In this document: positions 1 through 11,359 of the stretch, piece by piece
Position numbering within the stretch: position 1 is the stretch's first letter
Layout: each line of letters starts with the position of its first letter
DNA from: Rhynchospora pubera
Taxonomy: Eukaryota; Streptophyta; Magnoliopsida; Poales; Cyperaceae
NCBI GenBank assembly: GCA_028095005.1
Contig: CM051462.1
Location: 117,356,752 to 117,420,751 of the forward strand
Reading direction: 5' to 3'
DNA length: 64,000 nt
Notes under the pieces: generated by a model
What the model was told of the DNA's origin: nothing
The model's input: only the letters and a program-made list of their open reading frames with translations
The model's database searches: none
Translations under genes and position numbers: made by a program

Positions 1-142
1 AGAGAAAAGGCGAAAATTGAGTGTTTGTGCTGTGTAATTCTCTGTCAACAAATCCATTAAGTGAAATTGAAATTGAAATTGTGTTGCTTTGCTTCCCTTT
101 TTCTCTCCTCCCACTCTTTGACCTCTCCTCCTATGGTTTAGA

Positions 143-290
143 CTGAGGGGTCCTCAGATCTAGACTGAGGAGAGGTCGCTTAACTTGAGGGTTCCTCCTG
201 TTAGGCGTGCAATAGCTTAAGCTGAGGGTTCCTCAGTGTTAGGCTGCAATTTCATGGTTTGAGTTCAAAAGAGCTCAAACTATGGAATTT
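143..290. repeat. short palindromes and hairpin
   Basis: CTGAGG-GGT-CCTCAG at 143-157 and CTGAGG-GTT-CCTCAG at 222-236 are two near-identical 6-bp-stem hairpins. A related imperfect copy lies at 184-199. A longer imperfect stem follows at 249-290 (CATGGTTTGAG pairing with CTCAAACTATG). No coding capacity is seen in 1-840. The stretch is otherwise AT-rich and unexplained. Confidence 0.4.
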
Positions 291-1145
291 CTGTACAAGT
301 ACAATACATATAACGCCTACTGTTATGCTGCCAAAATGATGTCAAAATTCACATCCATTACATTTCCTTTAATTTCTGAATTAAAACTGCATAGTAACAA
401 TGTTTGAAATAAAAAACTGAATAATCTCTTGACTTAATTATGCTGTTGATTAAAAGTTGTTGAATTGAGTGTTAGGTAGTAATCAATAGCAGTCCTAATG
501 TAAATATAAAGTTCTCTGGACCAAAAACGCATGAGATGAGGACTTATAAACTTTGAACTATCAAGACCAATCATAAGAACGTTTATTTTGCACATTTTCA
601 GTACTAAAGTGAAGTTAAAGGATTGTCCAGTAAATGAATAAGAAATTCAATAATTGTAGTTAATAAGTGTCACAGTGAATTTCATTTAGATGTCAAGGTA
701 ATAGCATGGTTGCTCAATTACGTCAAAAAAAGATCAGCAAGGGAAATTGCTTTTGAGTGTAAATAGGTAATGTAGATAAACTTCATTATAACAGATAAGG
801 ACATAAGGAGTGATAAGGTAATTGGTGACTCAAAATAGTACTCATATCAAATATCTGCTGTACCAGTATTAACCATGTTAAGATTGTGATATAAATCTCT
901 TTGTACCAGACCACACTTAACACAAGATATAAAACAAAAAAAAGAAGAAGCAATATGTTGCCTGGAAATCGACATCGATGTAATATGGTAGAGGAAATGA
1001 TAATTCACAAGGTTAATAAGATTGGTACACAAAAATAAAACAAGTATGGTTCCATGTCTCAACTAAAATCGAACTAAGAAAAATCAGTATCCCTCTCTCA
1101 TACCAATCTGGTACCAAACCAATTCCCAACCGTACCAAACTCGAG

Positions 1146-1500
1146 GTAGCCCCACCAAATTGGGTCAACGCAACACAAACTAAACATGATCTCATACTCT
1201 CCTATCTGCCACGATGCTAACGGAGGTAGCCCCACCACTCACGGCTGTGAAGATCGCCGGAAAACGAAATCCCAAGAAGACAGGGACCAAATTGAAGAAA
1301 CTTTTAGTGCTGCCATGACAAATGCATGGCCTCCCTACCAAACAATAGCGACGAGAGATGAGCGGAGACCACCGCTGAGTTCTCCTCAACCTCACGAATC
1401 CATCAAGCTCAAATTCACCGTCAATGGTGGCGTCGATCGTCCGGGAAGGCTTTCAGAAGGGCTCGGCCGGAAATAAAATAACACAAGGGGCCTCTCTGTA
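1146..1500 (-). other. possible 5' exon of an unidentified minus-strand transcript
   Basis: This GC-richer island lies in AT-rich surroundings. Open frames exist on both strands (60-96 codons), but none resembles a family I know. GGTAGCCCCACC occurs twice, at 1146 and 1225. Read on the minus strand it looks like a leader or first exon, but I cannot trace a continuing coding exon. The next ~800 bases (1500-2300) are AT-rich without any recognisable feature. Confidence 0.15.
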
Positions 1501-2309
1501 AAATGTCTTTCTCCTTCAAAACCTCAGCGCCAAACTTTCTCTGCTCTTCTGTGGCCAAATTGAGTGAGACGGGTCACTGACACGACAGTGACTCATTCAA
1601 CAAAATAATTTGATAAAAATGATTAAAACAAATAATTGCCACGTCAGCAAGCCCTCTCAGCAGACAAATCAGCAATACTCCAGCGCCAACTCAGAAAATG
1701 CAAATAAAATAGTAGACCAATCAGAAAATGCCAAATCAGCAGAAACTTCAAAAATTCATTAAAAATAGTAGGAAACTCAGAAAAATGCAAATAAAATATC
1801 CATAAAATTCTAAAAATCCAAATAAACTAAATTCACTTATATTTTGATATAAAAAATCTGTCAAAATATTGGTCTTTTCTATTTTTGAAGTATTTTCCAT
1901 ATTAAACAAATTTTATAAATTTCTAAAATGATATTAAACAAATTTTATAAAATCTCAAAATTCATTTAAACTCTTTTAATGAATTTCTAAAAAATAAATG
2001 TTTATGTAATCTTGAAAATAAAAAATGATTTTAAAAGGAAATGTATTCAATAATAAATTCTTTTCTTTGAAAATAAACATAATTAAAAATATTAAAAAAA
2101 AGAAATTTCAAAAGTCTAGAATTAAAAATAAAAATAAAATAGAAATTGTGAAAATGGTAAAACCCAAAGAGAAACTCAAGAAATTAAAAGTCCAAACACG
2201 AAACCCGAAATCAAGACCAAAACCTCTTCATTAAAGGCGAGCGAAATCTCTTCAGTAAATCGAAGTCGATTCAAGCGATAAAAAAAAATTATTAAGTCTC
2301 ACAGGTGGT

Positions 2310-2740
2310 CCAAAATAGCCCCGAGAAATCTCAAACCAAATTCCAAGGCCCAAAATAGCCTAGAAAACCAAATCCAAATCCAAGACCCAAAATAGTCTTG
2401 AAAATCAAATCAAAACCCAAGGCCCAAAATAGCCTTGAAACCTCAAATCAAACCCGAGACCCAAAATAGTCTTGAAATCCAAACTAAATTCCAAGGCCCA
2501 AAATAGCCTTGAAACGTCAAATCAAACCCGAGACCCAAAATAGTCTTGAAATCCAAACTAAATTCCAAGGCCCAAAATAGCCTTAAAACCCAAATCAAAT
2601 CCCGAGACCCAAAATAGTCTTGAAATCCAAACTAAATTCCAAAGGCCCAAAATAGCCTTAAAACCCAAATCAAAATCCCGAGACCCAAAATAGTCTCGAT
2701 AAACTTAAGCCCAAATTCAAAGGCCCAAAATAGCCTAAGG
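2310..2740. repeat. 37-bp tandem repeat
   Basis: The core CCCAAAATAG recurs twelve times at 36-40 bp spacing. Two alternating versions are seen: 'aaggcccaaaatagccttgaa' type and 'gagacccaaaatagtcttgaa' type. The higher-order unit is therefore about 74 bp. Units in the middle are the most alike, as expected of unequal exchange. There is no open frame through the array. Confidence 0.85.
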
Positions 2741-2929
2741 ACCGAGAAACAACGCCCCCACATCAGAAACCAAAATCAAGTCTATTTCAAATAACAAAAT
2801 CATTCAAGTGTCCTCAATTGTGTCCCGTTAATTAGGTCTGGTAACCAATCGAGTCCGGTTTAAGCCAAAGAAATAAACTCAAGATAAACATGAAATAAAC
2901 GATTTCCCTAGCCTTTACATGTAATTCTT

Positions 2930-3400
2930 TCAATCCCTTAATCAGAGGTTCCCGTGAGCGATCACGGGGTAATTAACAGTAGGGGCTTGCGCCTACTGGA
3001 AAGAAAGGACCCACGAAATCAACAAACCTCTTTAAGAAGCGACTCATGTTTTGGTTCTCTTGTCGCTAAGAGATACTCGAACGGAGATCGAACCTTAAGG
3101 GGGGTGAATCCAAGGCTATGTTCCCATTTCTCGAGGAAGCCCAATTCCATTCTTCGAGGGATGACGAAAAAGCCGCGACAGTACTGTACATAGTGCATGT
3201 GCTGGTATCTACTGAGATTTTCTCGAGAGATAACAGCAAATTGTTACATCTCTTTTTTATGTTTATATCGGCACTTGGCTTTTACACCACGTTCAGCACT
3301 TGGCTTTTATATTGACATTCTCATTTAATTATTCTGTATCATTGTAGAAAAACTTCAAGTACATCAAGGCCTTCAAGATCGGTCAAGGAGCGCACGGTCT
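2930..3400. other. unassigned GC-richer segment, possible LTR-retroelement remnant
   Basis: This segment is distinctly less AT-rich than its surroundings. It contains a hairpin (CCCGTGAGCGATCACGGG near 2951) and a direct repeat of a CACTTGGCTTTTA phrase near 3270-3310. The wording around 3120-3180 reminds me of LTR regions of plant Ty3/gypsy elements. I see no PBS, polypurine tract or paired LTR, so this is only an impression. 3400-3880 is AT-rich with nothing recognisable. Confidence 0.15.
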
Positions 3401-3881
3401 AACTACTAGTGATGGAGCACCGTTTAAATATTTAATTAGAATTTTTTGACTCGAAGTCACTTGACTTTGTCAAAATAATGCAGCAATAATCAACTGAATT
3501 TTCATTTCGTCCATATAGTTTCCTGTAGAATTTTATTTCTATCTCCTTTGTTTTTGTATGTTTTTTTTTTACCAGTAGAGATTTTTATGGTGAGGTAGCA
3601 TGTTTAAAGGGATGGCAACCTGAAGTGTAATCCGTATTTTCTGTTTCATTAATGAAAGCTTTGCCTATGGGCACAACATAAAAAAAAATTAACCCTCTAA
3701 ATAAAAAGAGTTCATGATGCAATATCGTTGCTTCAAAGCAATACATAAAAAACTTCTTTTTCTTGAGATTTTTTTTTTCCGCCAGTAACTAAACCATAAG
3801 TAGAACAACTATAAAGGAATTAAAAACACACATATTAGTTTTGTTCAGAGACGTCCTTACAATCGTTCCGTATCAAATTAC

Positions 3882-4172
3882 ATGGCATTTTTGTAATTTT
3901 AAAGTTTTATAGTGGCATAAAACAAATTTGTCATTTAGTAATGGCATTTTTCTAATTTTAAACTTTTATAGTGACATAAAACTAATTTGTCATTTAGTGA
4001 TGGCATTTTTCTAATTTCAAATTTTTATAGTGGCATATTTAAAAGGGTAAAATTGGCAAATCAATTTTTCGGTGGCAAAAAACTAATTTTTACTTTTTAA
4101 CAATGACATAAAACTAATTTGTTATTTAATGATGACATTTTACTAATTTCAAATTTTCACATTGGCATAAAT
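3882..4172. repeat. AT-rich tandem repeat, ~60-bp unit
   Basis: Three clear and two decayed copies of a unit run 'atggcatttttctaatttt ... tagtggcataaaactaatttgtcatttag'. Copies start near 3882, 3942 and 4001, with degenerate ones to 4172. The unit is non-coding. Confidence 0.7.
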
Positions 4173-4491
4173 CTAATTAACCCAAAAAAAAAAGACACCA
4201 CACACAATATTCTTATTATAATTAAGGATATGTCTGGAATTTTGGATGACATAACACTAATTCCAAAACGATAATGTATATCCGTATTTTCTGCATTTCC
4301 GAAATAATTTGGGTAACTGCTAATTCGCTAATCTAACAATTTGTAAAAATAACAAATTACCAGTCTAAAAAATAATATTAATATTTATCATACAGTTCAA
4401 AGAAAATTTATAATATTTCAAACATCATGAAATTATTATTCCTCTCATACTATTGCAATCAACTTCTATTACTTTTTTTTTTTTTCAGGAA

Positions 4492-4778
4492 TGATAACTG
4501 CTATCTGCAGTTTTGTCATCTCTGCCATTGCTAAATACAAAGTGAACATATACAAAAAATAAAATGAACATATAGACGATCTAAGTAGATACTTACAAAC
4601 AAATAAGTGTTTTCATCACTTGTTCAGAAGTTTACATACATATTCAACTTATTTTCATTTAACTTATTTGTTTGTATGTGTTCACTTAGATCGTCTATAT
4701 GTTCACTTTATTTGCTATATATGTTCATTTTATATTTAGCGATGGCAAGGATGATAAAACTGCAGATGACAGTAATCA
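4492..4778. mobile_element. foldback/MITE-like palindromic element, copy 1
   Basis: The left arm starts TGATAACTGCTATCTGCAG. The right arm ends in its complement (CTGCAGATGACAGTAATCA). Pairing continues inward for over 100 bp through blocks such as AGTGAACATATA and GACGATCTAAGT. The element therefore folds on itself almost completely. It has no coding capacity. I could not define a target-site duplication. Confidence 0.7.
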
Positions 4779-4800
4779 ATTTTCCTTTTTTTTTGGAAAT

Positions 4801-5070
4801 TGATTACTGCCATCTGCAGTTTTGCCATCCCTACCATCGCTAAATATAAAGTGAACATATACAGAAACAAAGTGAACATATAGACGATCTAAGTGAACAT
4901 ATACAAACAAATAAGTTGAATATGCATATAAACTTCTGAACAAGTGATGACAACAATTATTTGTTTGTAAGTGTTCACTTAGATCGTCTATATGTTCACC
5001 TTAACTACTGTATATGTTCACTTTGTATTTATCGATGGCTGGGATGGTATATTTGCGGATGACACTTATA
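4801..5070. mobile_element. foldback/MITE-like palindromic element, copy 2
   Basis: This is a second copy of the same palindrome, 22 bp after the first. It starts TGATTACTGCCATCTGCAG. Its right arm is more diverged (ends near GGATGACACTTATA). The same inner blocks (GTGAACATATA, TAGACGATCTAAG, ACAAATAAGTT) are present in both arms. A fragment of this family also lies at 45314-45380 inside MULE-2. Confidence 0.65.
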
Positions 5071-5172
5071 ATTCCTGTTTTTTTTTATGCATGCTATTCT
5101 CACACATTAATTCATACATGGTCTTATGGGCTGGATATACACGAAATCACGAATCTATATATCTTTTGTAAA

Positions 5173-5338
5173 GATAGGCCCTACATTGACCAAATACAAT
5201 ACCATTTAAGCCCAATTGAGCCCACTTGAATCCTTGATCTCCGCAACGTTTATTCCATGATTGTTTGTCGTTCCATGTTTCTCATCAAAATCGAATAATA
5301 ACGATAGGCCCTACATTGACCAAATACAATACTATTTA
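5173..5338. repeat. 36-bp direct repeat, 130 bp apart
   Basis: The sequence beginning GATAGGCCCTACATTGACCA occurs at 5173-5208 and 5303-5338 with one mismatch. The intervening 94 bp is unique. This is probably the trace of a local duplication. Confidence 0.6.
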
Positions 5339-5339
5339 A

Positions 5340-5600
5340 TTGCGGCTGTCGTTTCGCCGTTTTGCCGTGACATGAAATAATAACGAAACGGTTAGTGACA
5401 GAATTATTTCTACCGTTTCGATAACGGAACGGTAAATGAAACAGGAGCTGGAACGAAATTACACATACCTTTTACCGAAATTGGAAATTTTACACATGTC
5501 ACTTACCGTTTCAATAAACGGAACGGTTGACGAAATGCTGAAACTATACCGTTATTTATGTGACACGGTATACGAAACGACTGATTTCCCACGTGAAGAC
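5340..5600. repeat. CGTTTCG/CCGTTCCG-rich island 1
   Basis: The segment is dense in ACCGTTTCG, AACGGAACGGT and ACGAAACG, many arranged as short inverted pairs. It is rich in CpG compared with its surroundings. Similar islands lie at 12480-12775 (opposite orientation) and 49796-50030. The shared phrase CCACGTTTGAC near 5600 recurs in inverted form in the second island. Confidence 0.6.
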
Positions 5601-5611
5601 CACGTTTGACG

Positions 5612-5960
5612 GGTCTACTTTTGATTACAGCCATCACCCGGTATAATTTGTGGGTCCTACTTGTCATACAAAAAGCAACTTTCTGTTTTAGCGGTGCATC
5701 TCGTCCAATTAAAAATCCGAGTCAAAAAATCCATCTCTCTTTCTTTTCTCTCCCCGCTATTTTCTTTCCCTATCGCACGGTGCACACCTTTTTCCCTCTC
5801 TCTTTGGCTCTCTTGTTAAACCCCCAGTTAGACGGTGCGTTTCTGGTATAAACCTTTCCAAGACGCACTTCAGAGCCCCATTTGATTCGTAATTCTCTTT
5901 TGAGATCTTAGTTTGTGAGAATCTACAGTTCTTTATCCGTTGTTTTGCCTCCAATCCATT
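5612..5960 (+). other. possible promoter and leader of the inhibitor-2 pseudogene
   Basis: This pyrimidine-rich stretch (5725-5830 especially) looks like a plant 5' leader and lies upstream of the first recognisable inhibitor-2 exon. It holds no ATG in a useful frame. The first coding exon expected of the gene is not visible. Confidence 0.25.
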
Positions 5961-6539
5961 TATTAGTGTTTTGGTTTTCCAAATTATCGGTTTTCATAAT
6001 ATCACGATGTGGATAATCATTAATTTGAAATTATGTGGTGAATTTTGTTCGAACAAGGGATGGGTTTGAAACGATATAGGTGGTTTATGTGGGTTGGAAA
6101 GGGTTAGAGTTAATTATGTTTGATTAGTTAGTTCTCTTTCAAAAATGGCTTAGCTTCGTTTTAACTTTATTTTTTGTTTGGTACAAAATCCTGTCAGGTT
6201 GATTAGAGTAGTATTATGTTAGAAATTATCTGTGATAATTCTTTGCATTCTTGTTTTTTTTGACATATTTGGGTAACGCTTCTTTTTTTGGGCTTACTTC
6301 TATTCACATCATACATGGGGTTAGTGTCTTCATCTTTTAGAAAATTTAATTATTAACCTGTTTGGTTATTGCGCGACAATGGTCTGGTTGCGTTTCATTT
6401 CTAGGCTATCCAAATTGTTTGGCCTTTAAACGCTTTGTTGTGTTGTTGCTTATGAGTTATTTCTTATATCTTCATGCCAGTTAATCTCCGTAGAGTGGTT
6501 AGCTAAATTTTATCATCTATCTTATTGCAATTCTTGCAG

Positions 6540-7180
6540 GAGACATGTGACATGGAATGAAGAAAACTTGCATGAAATTGAATCAACAAAGCTAGTTCGC
6601 CAGAAAATCAATGAACCAAGGACGCCATATCTTCCCATGATTGATATTGTGGTATGCTAAATATATTCACTTGCATGATTATTTGGCCTGTACAAGCAAC
6701 ATGATACAATTATACAAGATAATTACATAAGCTGATAACAATTTTCCTTGTACTTTTTTTTTTTTTTAGAAATTTCATTGTTCCAAACTCAACAACCAGT
6801 ACATATTTAGGAAAACCTTACTATTAGGTGTATGTGTATTATCCCAAAATAAACTCAAATGATAAAAAAAAATGTATTGATGAATAAATTGTGAAGTTGG
6901 CAGGACTAATTTCTCCGAGGCGTGCATTTGATGAGTGCATTGATGAATCATTACATCTCGAGGCTATTGCAACCACCTTAAATGATGTTGCTTCTTCAAG
7001 CAAAAGCACCACTTCCAATACTGCTGATTGGAGTTCATCTGACGATGAAACTGATCATAATGCCATGGACCAGGATGAAGGTTATTTGTCTTTTCTCTGT
7101 ATATTTGATTTTGCATACTAAGGTTCGATAGAATAATTTCATGTAATAGGTGCCCGAAAATAGAAAGAAATTAGAAAGTA
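6540..7180 (+). pseudogene. protein phosphatase 1 inhibitor-2-like pseudogene
   Basis: Three exon remnants are seen. Exon A (6540-6651) follows a TTCTTGCAG acceptor and encodes WNEENLHEIESTKLVRQKI and then EPRTPYLPM, matching the core of plant inhibitor-2. Exon B (about 6897-7080) encodes SPRRAFDECIDE, a Ser-rich stretch, WSSSDDE and MDQDEG, in family order, and ends at a GT donor. Exon C appears to start near 7150 (GARK) but meets a stop at once. The family is known to bind and inhibit protein phosphatase 1 through a KVxW/HYDEF-type scheme. The HYDEF part and the initiating exon are both missing. The A/B junction stays in frame only with an unusual acceptor at GAAG. I conclude it is a truncated, non-functional copy. 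An alternative is a gene with diverged flanking exons that I failed to see. Confidence 0.75.
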
Positions 7181-7199
7181 GAAATACATACTTTAGTAA

Positions 7200-8620
7200 T
7201 TTCATCATAAACAAAATCTCATAGTTCTATGATTTGCACAAAGGTTTGCACAAGACCAAGGATCAGACCTTGGCTATGTTTGTTGGAGGACAAGTGAGGA
7301 CCATAGTCAGTGCCCTTCTTGTCTTGTGGGTTACTCATAATACCAATAGTTTTGTTAATAATATACTAAATAGTAAATATACATACTTACATTTCATGCC
7401 ATGCAATCAGATTATACAAAAAATTTCATTACACTTGCGCATTCATAAGTACAATGTTCAAAAATTTATAAACTTCATTATAAAAATTTCAGCTTTTAAC
7501 CCATCATCACGTTTATATCTAACACTTATATCTCTTGACATATACATAAAAGTTGACATAATATCATGCAACTTGAATAACCTTCACTCAAGTCTTATCT
7601 CTAGGTTTCCATGTACCAGTAAAGAGAATTAACATTCAACAAAGCATGCTACGCCACTGGTACGAACAGACAAAACTTAATTAGCCTCATGGAACTTCAA
7701 TGAACTATTTAAACAAATTAAGAAAAAAAATTAAGGTCATCAAGACTTATGGAAACCCAATACAGTAAGGCACAACCATAATTCATTTTTTTTTGCTTCT
7801 TCTATGATTAAAGAGCTGTTTACATTATCCATTCCACATAATTCAACCAAAAAGAAAATTTCCTCAATCTCGGTTTCATGATGAACCCTAATTTTATCGA
7901 GAACTCGATTTAATCATTTTGATCATGCAATAGAACTAATCCAGCCACATGCAACCTCAAATTTATCACCCATATAGTTATTTTTTCATCAGATTACTTC
8001 CATACATAGGTCCAATAGAGTATTAATTAAATGAGTTAATGTTGCAATAACCATACCAAGACAGATGAAGAAGCAACCAGGCCCAGCCATTGCCCGTTTT
8101 GACTTGTCTCACTGTTGTTGCCACCTCCTCTTCCAACAATGGCCGCCACCAATTCTGAATTTGTGCTCAGCCACCATCTTATTTTTCTGTACATTTATAC
8201 AGTTTAATCAAGTAAAATGTAATGTACTAATTAATATAGCTGGATCAGAAAGATAAAGGAAGCAACATGCTTCCTCTCTAGTGGCTGCGTAGAGTACAGA
8301 GGCTATATAAATTAAAAAAAAATGTCAGTAATCTGTTGGGAAGATTAATGGTTATGGATGCATGGAAGCTAGCTACGTGGGGTTATAAGGCAGGTGGCAT
8401 GGTATTTGGTTGGAAAATATAGAAATTATATAAAAAAGAAATTAATTCAATTAGCTATGCATCAAGCGACTAAGCAGCACGTATTAAGAAACATGCAAAA
8501 GGTAAGCCAAAGTGGTCAAATTAACTCATTATTGTCCATTTGGTCAACAAAGATCATGAACCTTGATTGGACAATATTTAAAATATTTTTGTAATTATTT
8601 TTTGCCAAACTGGTCAGTAG
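7200..8620. other. non-coding, nothing recognised
   Basis: The stretch is AT-rich with short open frames only (the longest is 132 codons at 7234-7632, of low complexity and unlike any family I know). 8065-8256 is somewhat GC-richer. I see no splice-linked coding exons in it and no repeat structure. Confidence 0.4.
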
Positions 8621-8628
8621 TAAGGTTG

Positions 8629-10157
8629 TTATACTATAGACGGCATGTCATGTCCGAGGAGAGCTTGTGATCCCACAACACAGAAAAATACATCCCACTT
8701 CTGTATAATAAGAACATGCAGTGAGTGTCCTTACCAGAAGAAGCTTAAATGAGTTGATTACCCATGTTCATCTTAAAATCTCTCGTCTTTTCAATGATTA
8801 AAATTGACAGTGAGAAATGGTTCAGAGATATTCAGCTAATTAATAACATTATAATTTTAATTTTTCACTCACCACTGGATAAACGCAGATTGCTTGGGTC
8901 TCTAGAATCTCCCCTTCTCCATGGATGCCTATGTCTAACCTGAAACACCAAGCAGTATAATTTCAAATAAGTGACCTAAAATTTTTTAAATTAGCAAGGA
9001 AGATTTTGAAAATCTCTCCATCTTTGTGTGCAATCGCTATATGTTGTAAAATAGTTCTTGAAAATTTGAAGTTCTGGAAGAGAAATAACTACCCGACCTT
9101 TTTTTTTTTTGGATAAGATATACCCCACGTCAATACTGAAGGCGTATCTAATAGCAGACCGGTATATGTCGCACCTTACAAAAGTTGGATAGCAAATAAT
9201 ACGTTGTGGTAAAAGTAATGATTGGCAACACTAAATAAACAAAGCAGGAAAATGTATGGAGATAAATAGCCGTAGCAAGATCAGAGAGAGGATGCGAAGA
9301 TAAGCAATTAAAATTGAGGAAGAAAAATGAAAATCACGAAAGAAACGATAAAGAAGAGGATGAAAGAAAAATAAAATTGAAGCATCCTAGTGAGTGACGT
9401 ACTTGTCGTAGAGCTGGACACACTGGCATGATTTGCCATGACACCCTGCACAATATCGTAGCAAACAATTAGCAAAAAATAAATAAATAACATGAAATAG
9501 ATAAGAAAATCAAACGAAATGATTTTTGTAATGATACATAAACCGGATCATATATAGGTGAGGTGTAGTTTGGTTTTCTAAAAGTTGAATATCCCACAGT
9601 AGGTAAAAGGTTTATTATCACACAGTATACCTACCAGTATTCATCAGAATGTAAAGTCAACAAAATTTGTTTTTTTTTTATTTAATTGAATAAATATAAA
9701 TGCTAATCTAAGCTAATTACAATTGGAAGAATTGGGATTGTTATACCAGTATATCCATTAGACTGTGATCACACCATTGTATATCCATAAGTGTATGAAT
9801 AAGACAACTGACCTTCTTTTTGTCCTCTTATGTAATATCGCAGCCAAAGAACTGAAGACTAAACTATGTCTTTCAACTTTATCAACTGGCAACATGAAAG
9901 TGTAAACAAAACATATAAAAAAAATGTTATGAATAAAAGTTTTCGAGTATCCAAAAGTAATACATAGACAATCTATTAATTCTTAGATTTATGGATGACT
10001 GCTCCTCATAAAGTTACAATAAAATGGTAAGAATTTTTCTAGAAGAGAAGAGGAATGAACAAAGAAGCTAAGGAAAGAATAATCTTACGAATTACAATAG
10101 CAGACTAAAAGGACCTGCTTCATTTCCCTCTTTCTCTTGATGAAAGTAGACCTGAGG
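8629..10157 (-). CDS. tentative spliced locus, four short exons, unknown product
   Basis: Four minus-strand segments join in frame through GT-AG borders. They are 10157-10115 (43 bp), 9445-9403 (43 bp), 8939-8873 (67 bp) and 8700-8629 (72 bp, ending in TAA). Translated pieces include YFHQEKEGNEAG, CHGKSCQCVQLYDK, GIHGEGEILETQAICVYP and WDVFFCVVG. The Cys-rich piece suggests metal binding, but I recognise no family. No start exon could be fixed; a leader-like stretch lies upstream at 11360-12400. Short exons with GT-AG borders arise by chance, so this is a hypothesis. A long non-coding RNA is an equally good explanation. Confidence 0.22.
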
Positions 10158-11359
10158 CTGTTTAAATCTATCAAAAGGAAGACCTGACGAAGAATATAGC
10201 ACTCACATATCAAATTTAAAAAATTATGGTTAAGCAACTGAATTTACTTTTTATCCATAACTGGATCATGCAGCATGGCTATTTAACAAAATGTTATTGT
10301 CCTGAAATGTAAATCTAGAATTATTTACAATAATGATCCTATTTTCAGATGACATGTAAAAGTGAGGGGAATTATTTAAAAAATTAGCTGGTACCTCACT
10401 CAATAAAGATGCTACTATAACTGAACATGTCCACCATAAAAAATCGAAGCCGTGCCTAACTCAACTTGATCTCTTCTTTTTTCTCAATTCTTTGCAAAAG
10501 GAAACAAACTCCTATTTCAATCTGGCACAATGAAAAGAAGCTATAATAGGATGACATAATGGAATGAAGAGAAAAAGAAAGGACTTGGGATAGGCAGCAT
10601 GGAACCCTCCTTAATTTTACCTTTAATGTTGACCTTCTTAATTGAATGTTATTACATGACTCCAGAAAAAAGAGTAAGCTAATTTACTGGAACCGAAGGT
10701 CATTGGTTTAAAAAACTTGAGTCTGGTTTTTATCGTTCTACCACACTGAACCCAGTATACTGGTTTGGTTCGATTCCATTTCTTTTTCTGATCCTTGAAG
10801 TGACAACCTCAAAACCTCTTCTATCCTATATATTCTATATTGATTGTTTATTCCACAGTACCATTTTGGTGTACGACAAAACAGGTTATGTAGAAATGAT
10901 ATCAATTAAGCCATATTTTACAATGCATTCTTTATAAAGATTTGTACTTGTTTTTAAATTACATATATCAGTGTTAATGTTTAATGAATAAAATGTTTAA
11001 AAGTCTTTTCCAAAAAAAATGCTATATTATTTCGTAATAACTGAAGAGCTACGAAAATTATGAATCATGGTGTACAAACAAGGAAATTCTGTAAACTTGA
11101 AATTGAAAATTTTTACAAAATGAAGGCTAAACAAAGCCAACCAATTCTTAGATCTGAAAGCTTGCAAGCTCAATCGAAAGAAAAAGAAGAGAGCATACCT
11201 GTCTTAACTGAGGTCATCGCCAAAGTAGAAACCTACGAATGAAAAAGGAAAAATCAATCTAATCGTTAAACAAAACTTCAAAATTCCATGGAAAATATAG
11301 AAAAAGGAGAAGCAGAAACGATATTAACTGGCCATAAAACCACCAATTTTTGGAAAAAA

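Noticed and set aside
2954..3315. 79- and 65-codon frames
   Set aside because: No family resemblance. The segment looks more like a retroelement remnant than a gene.
7234..7632. 132-codon plus-strand frame
   Set aside because: Low-complexity Ile/Asn/Lys/Ser content from AT-rich DNA, no motif and no promoter or splice context.
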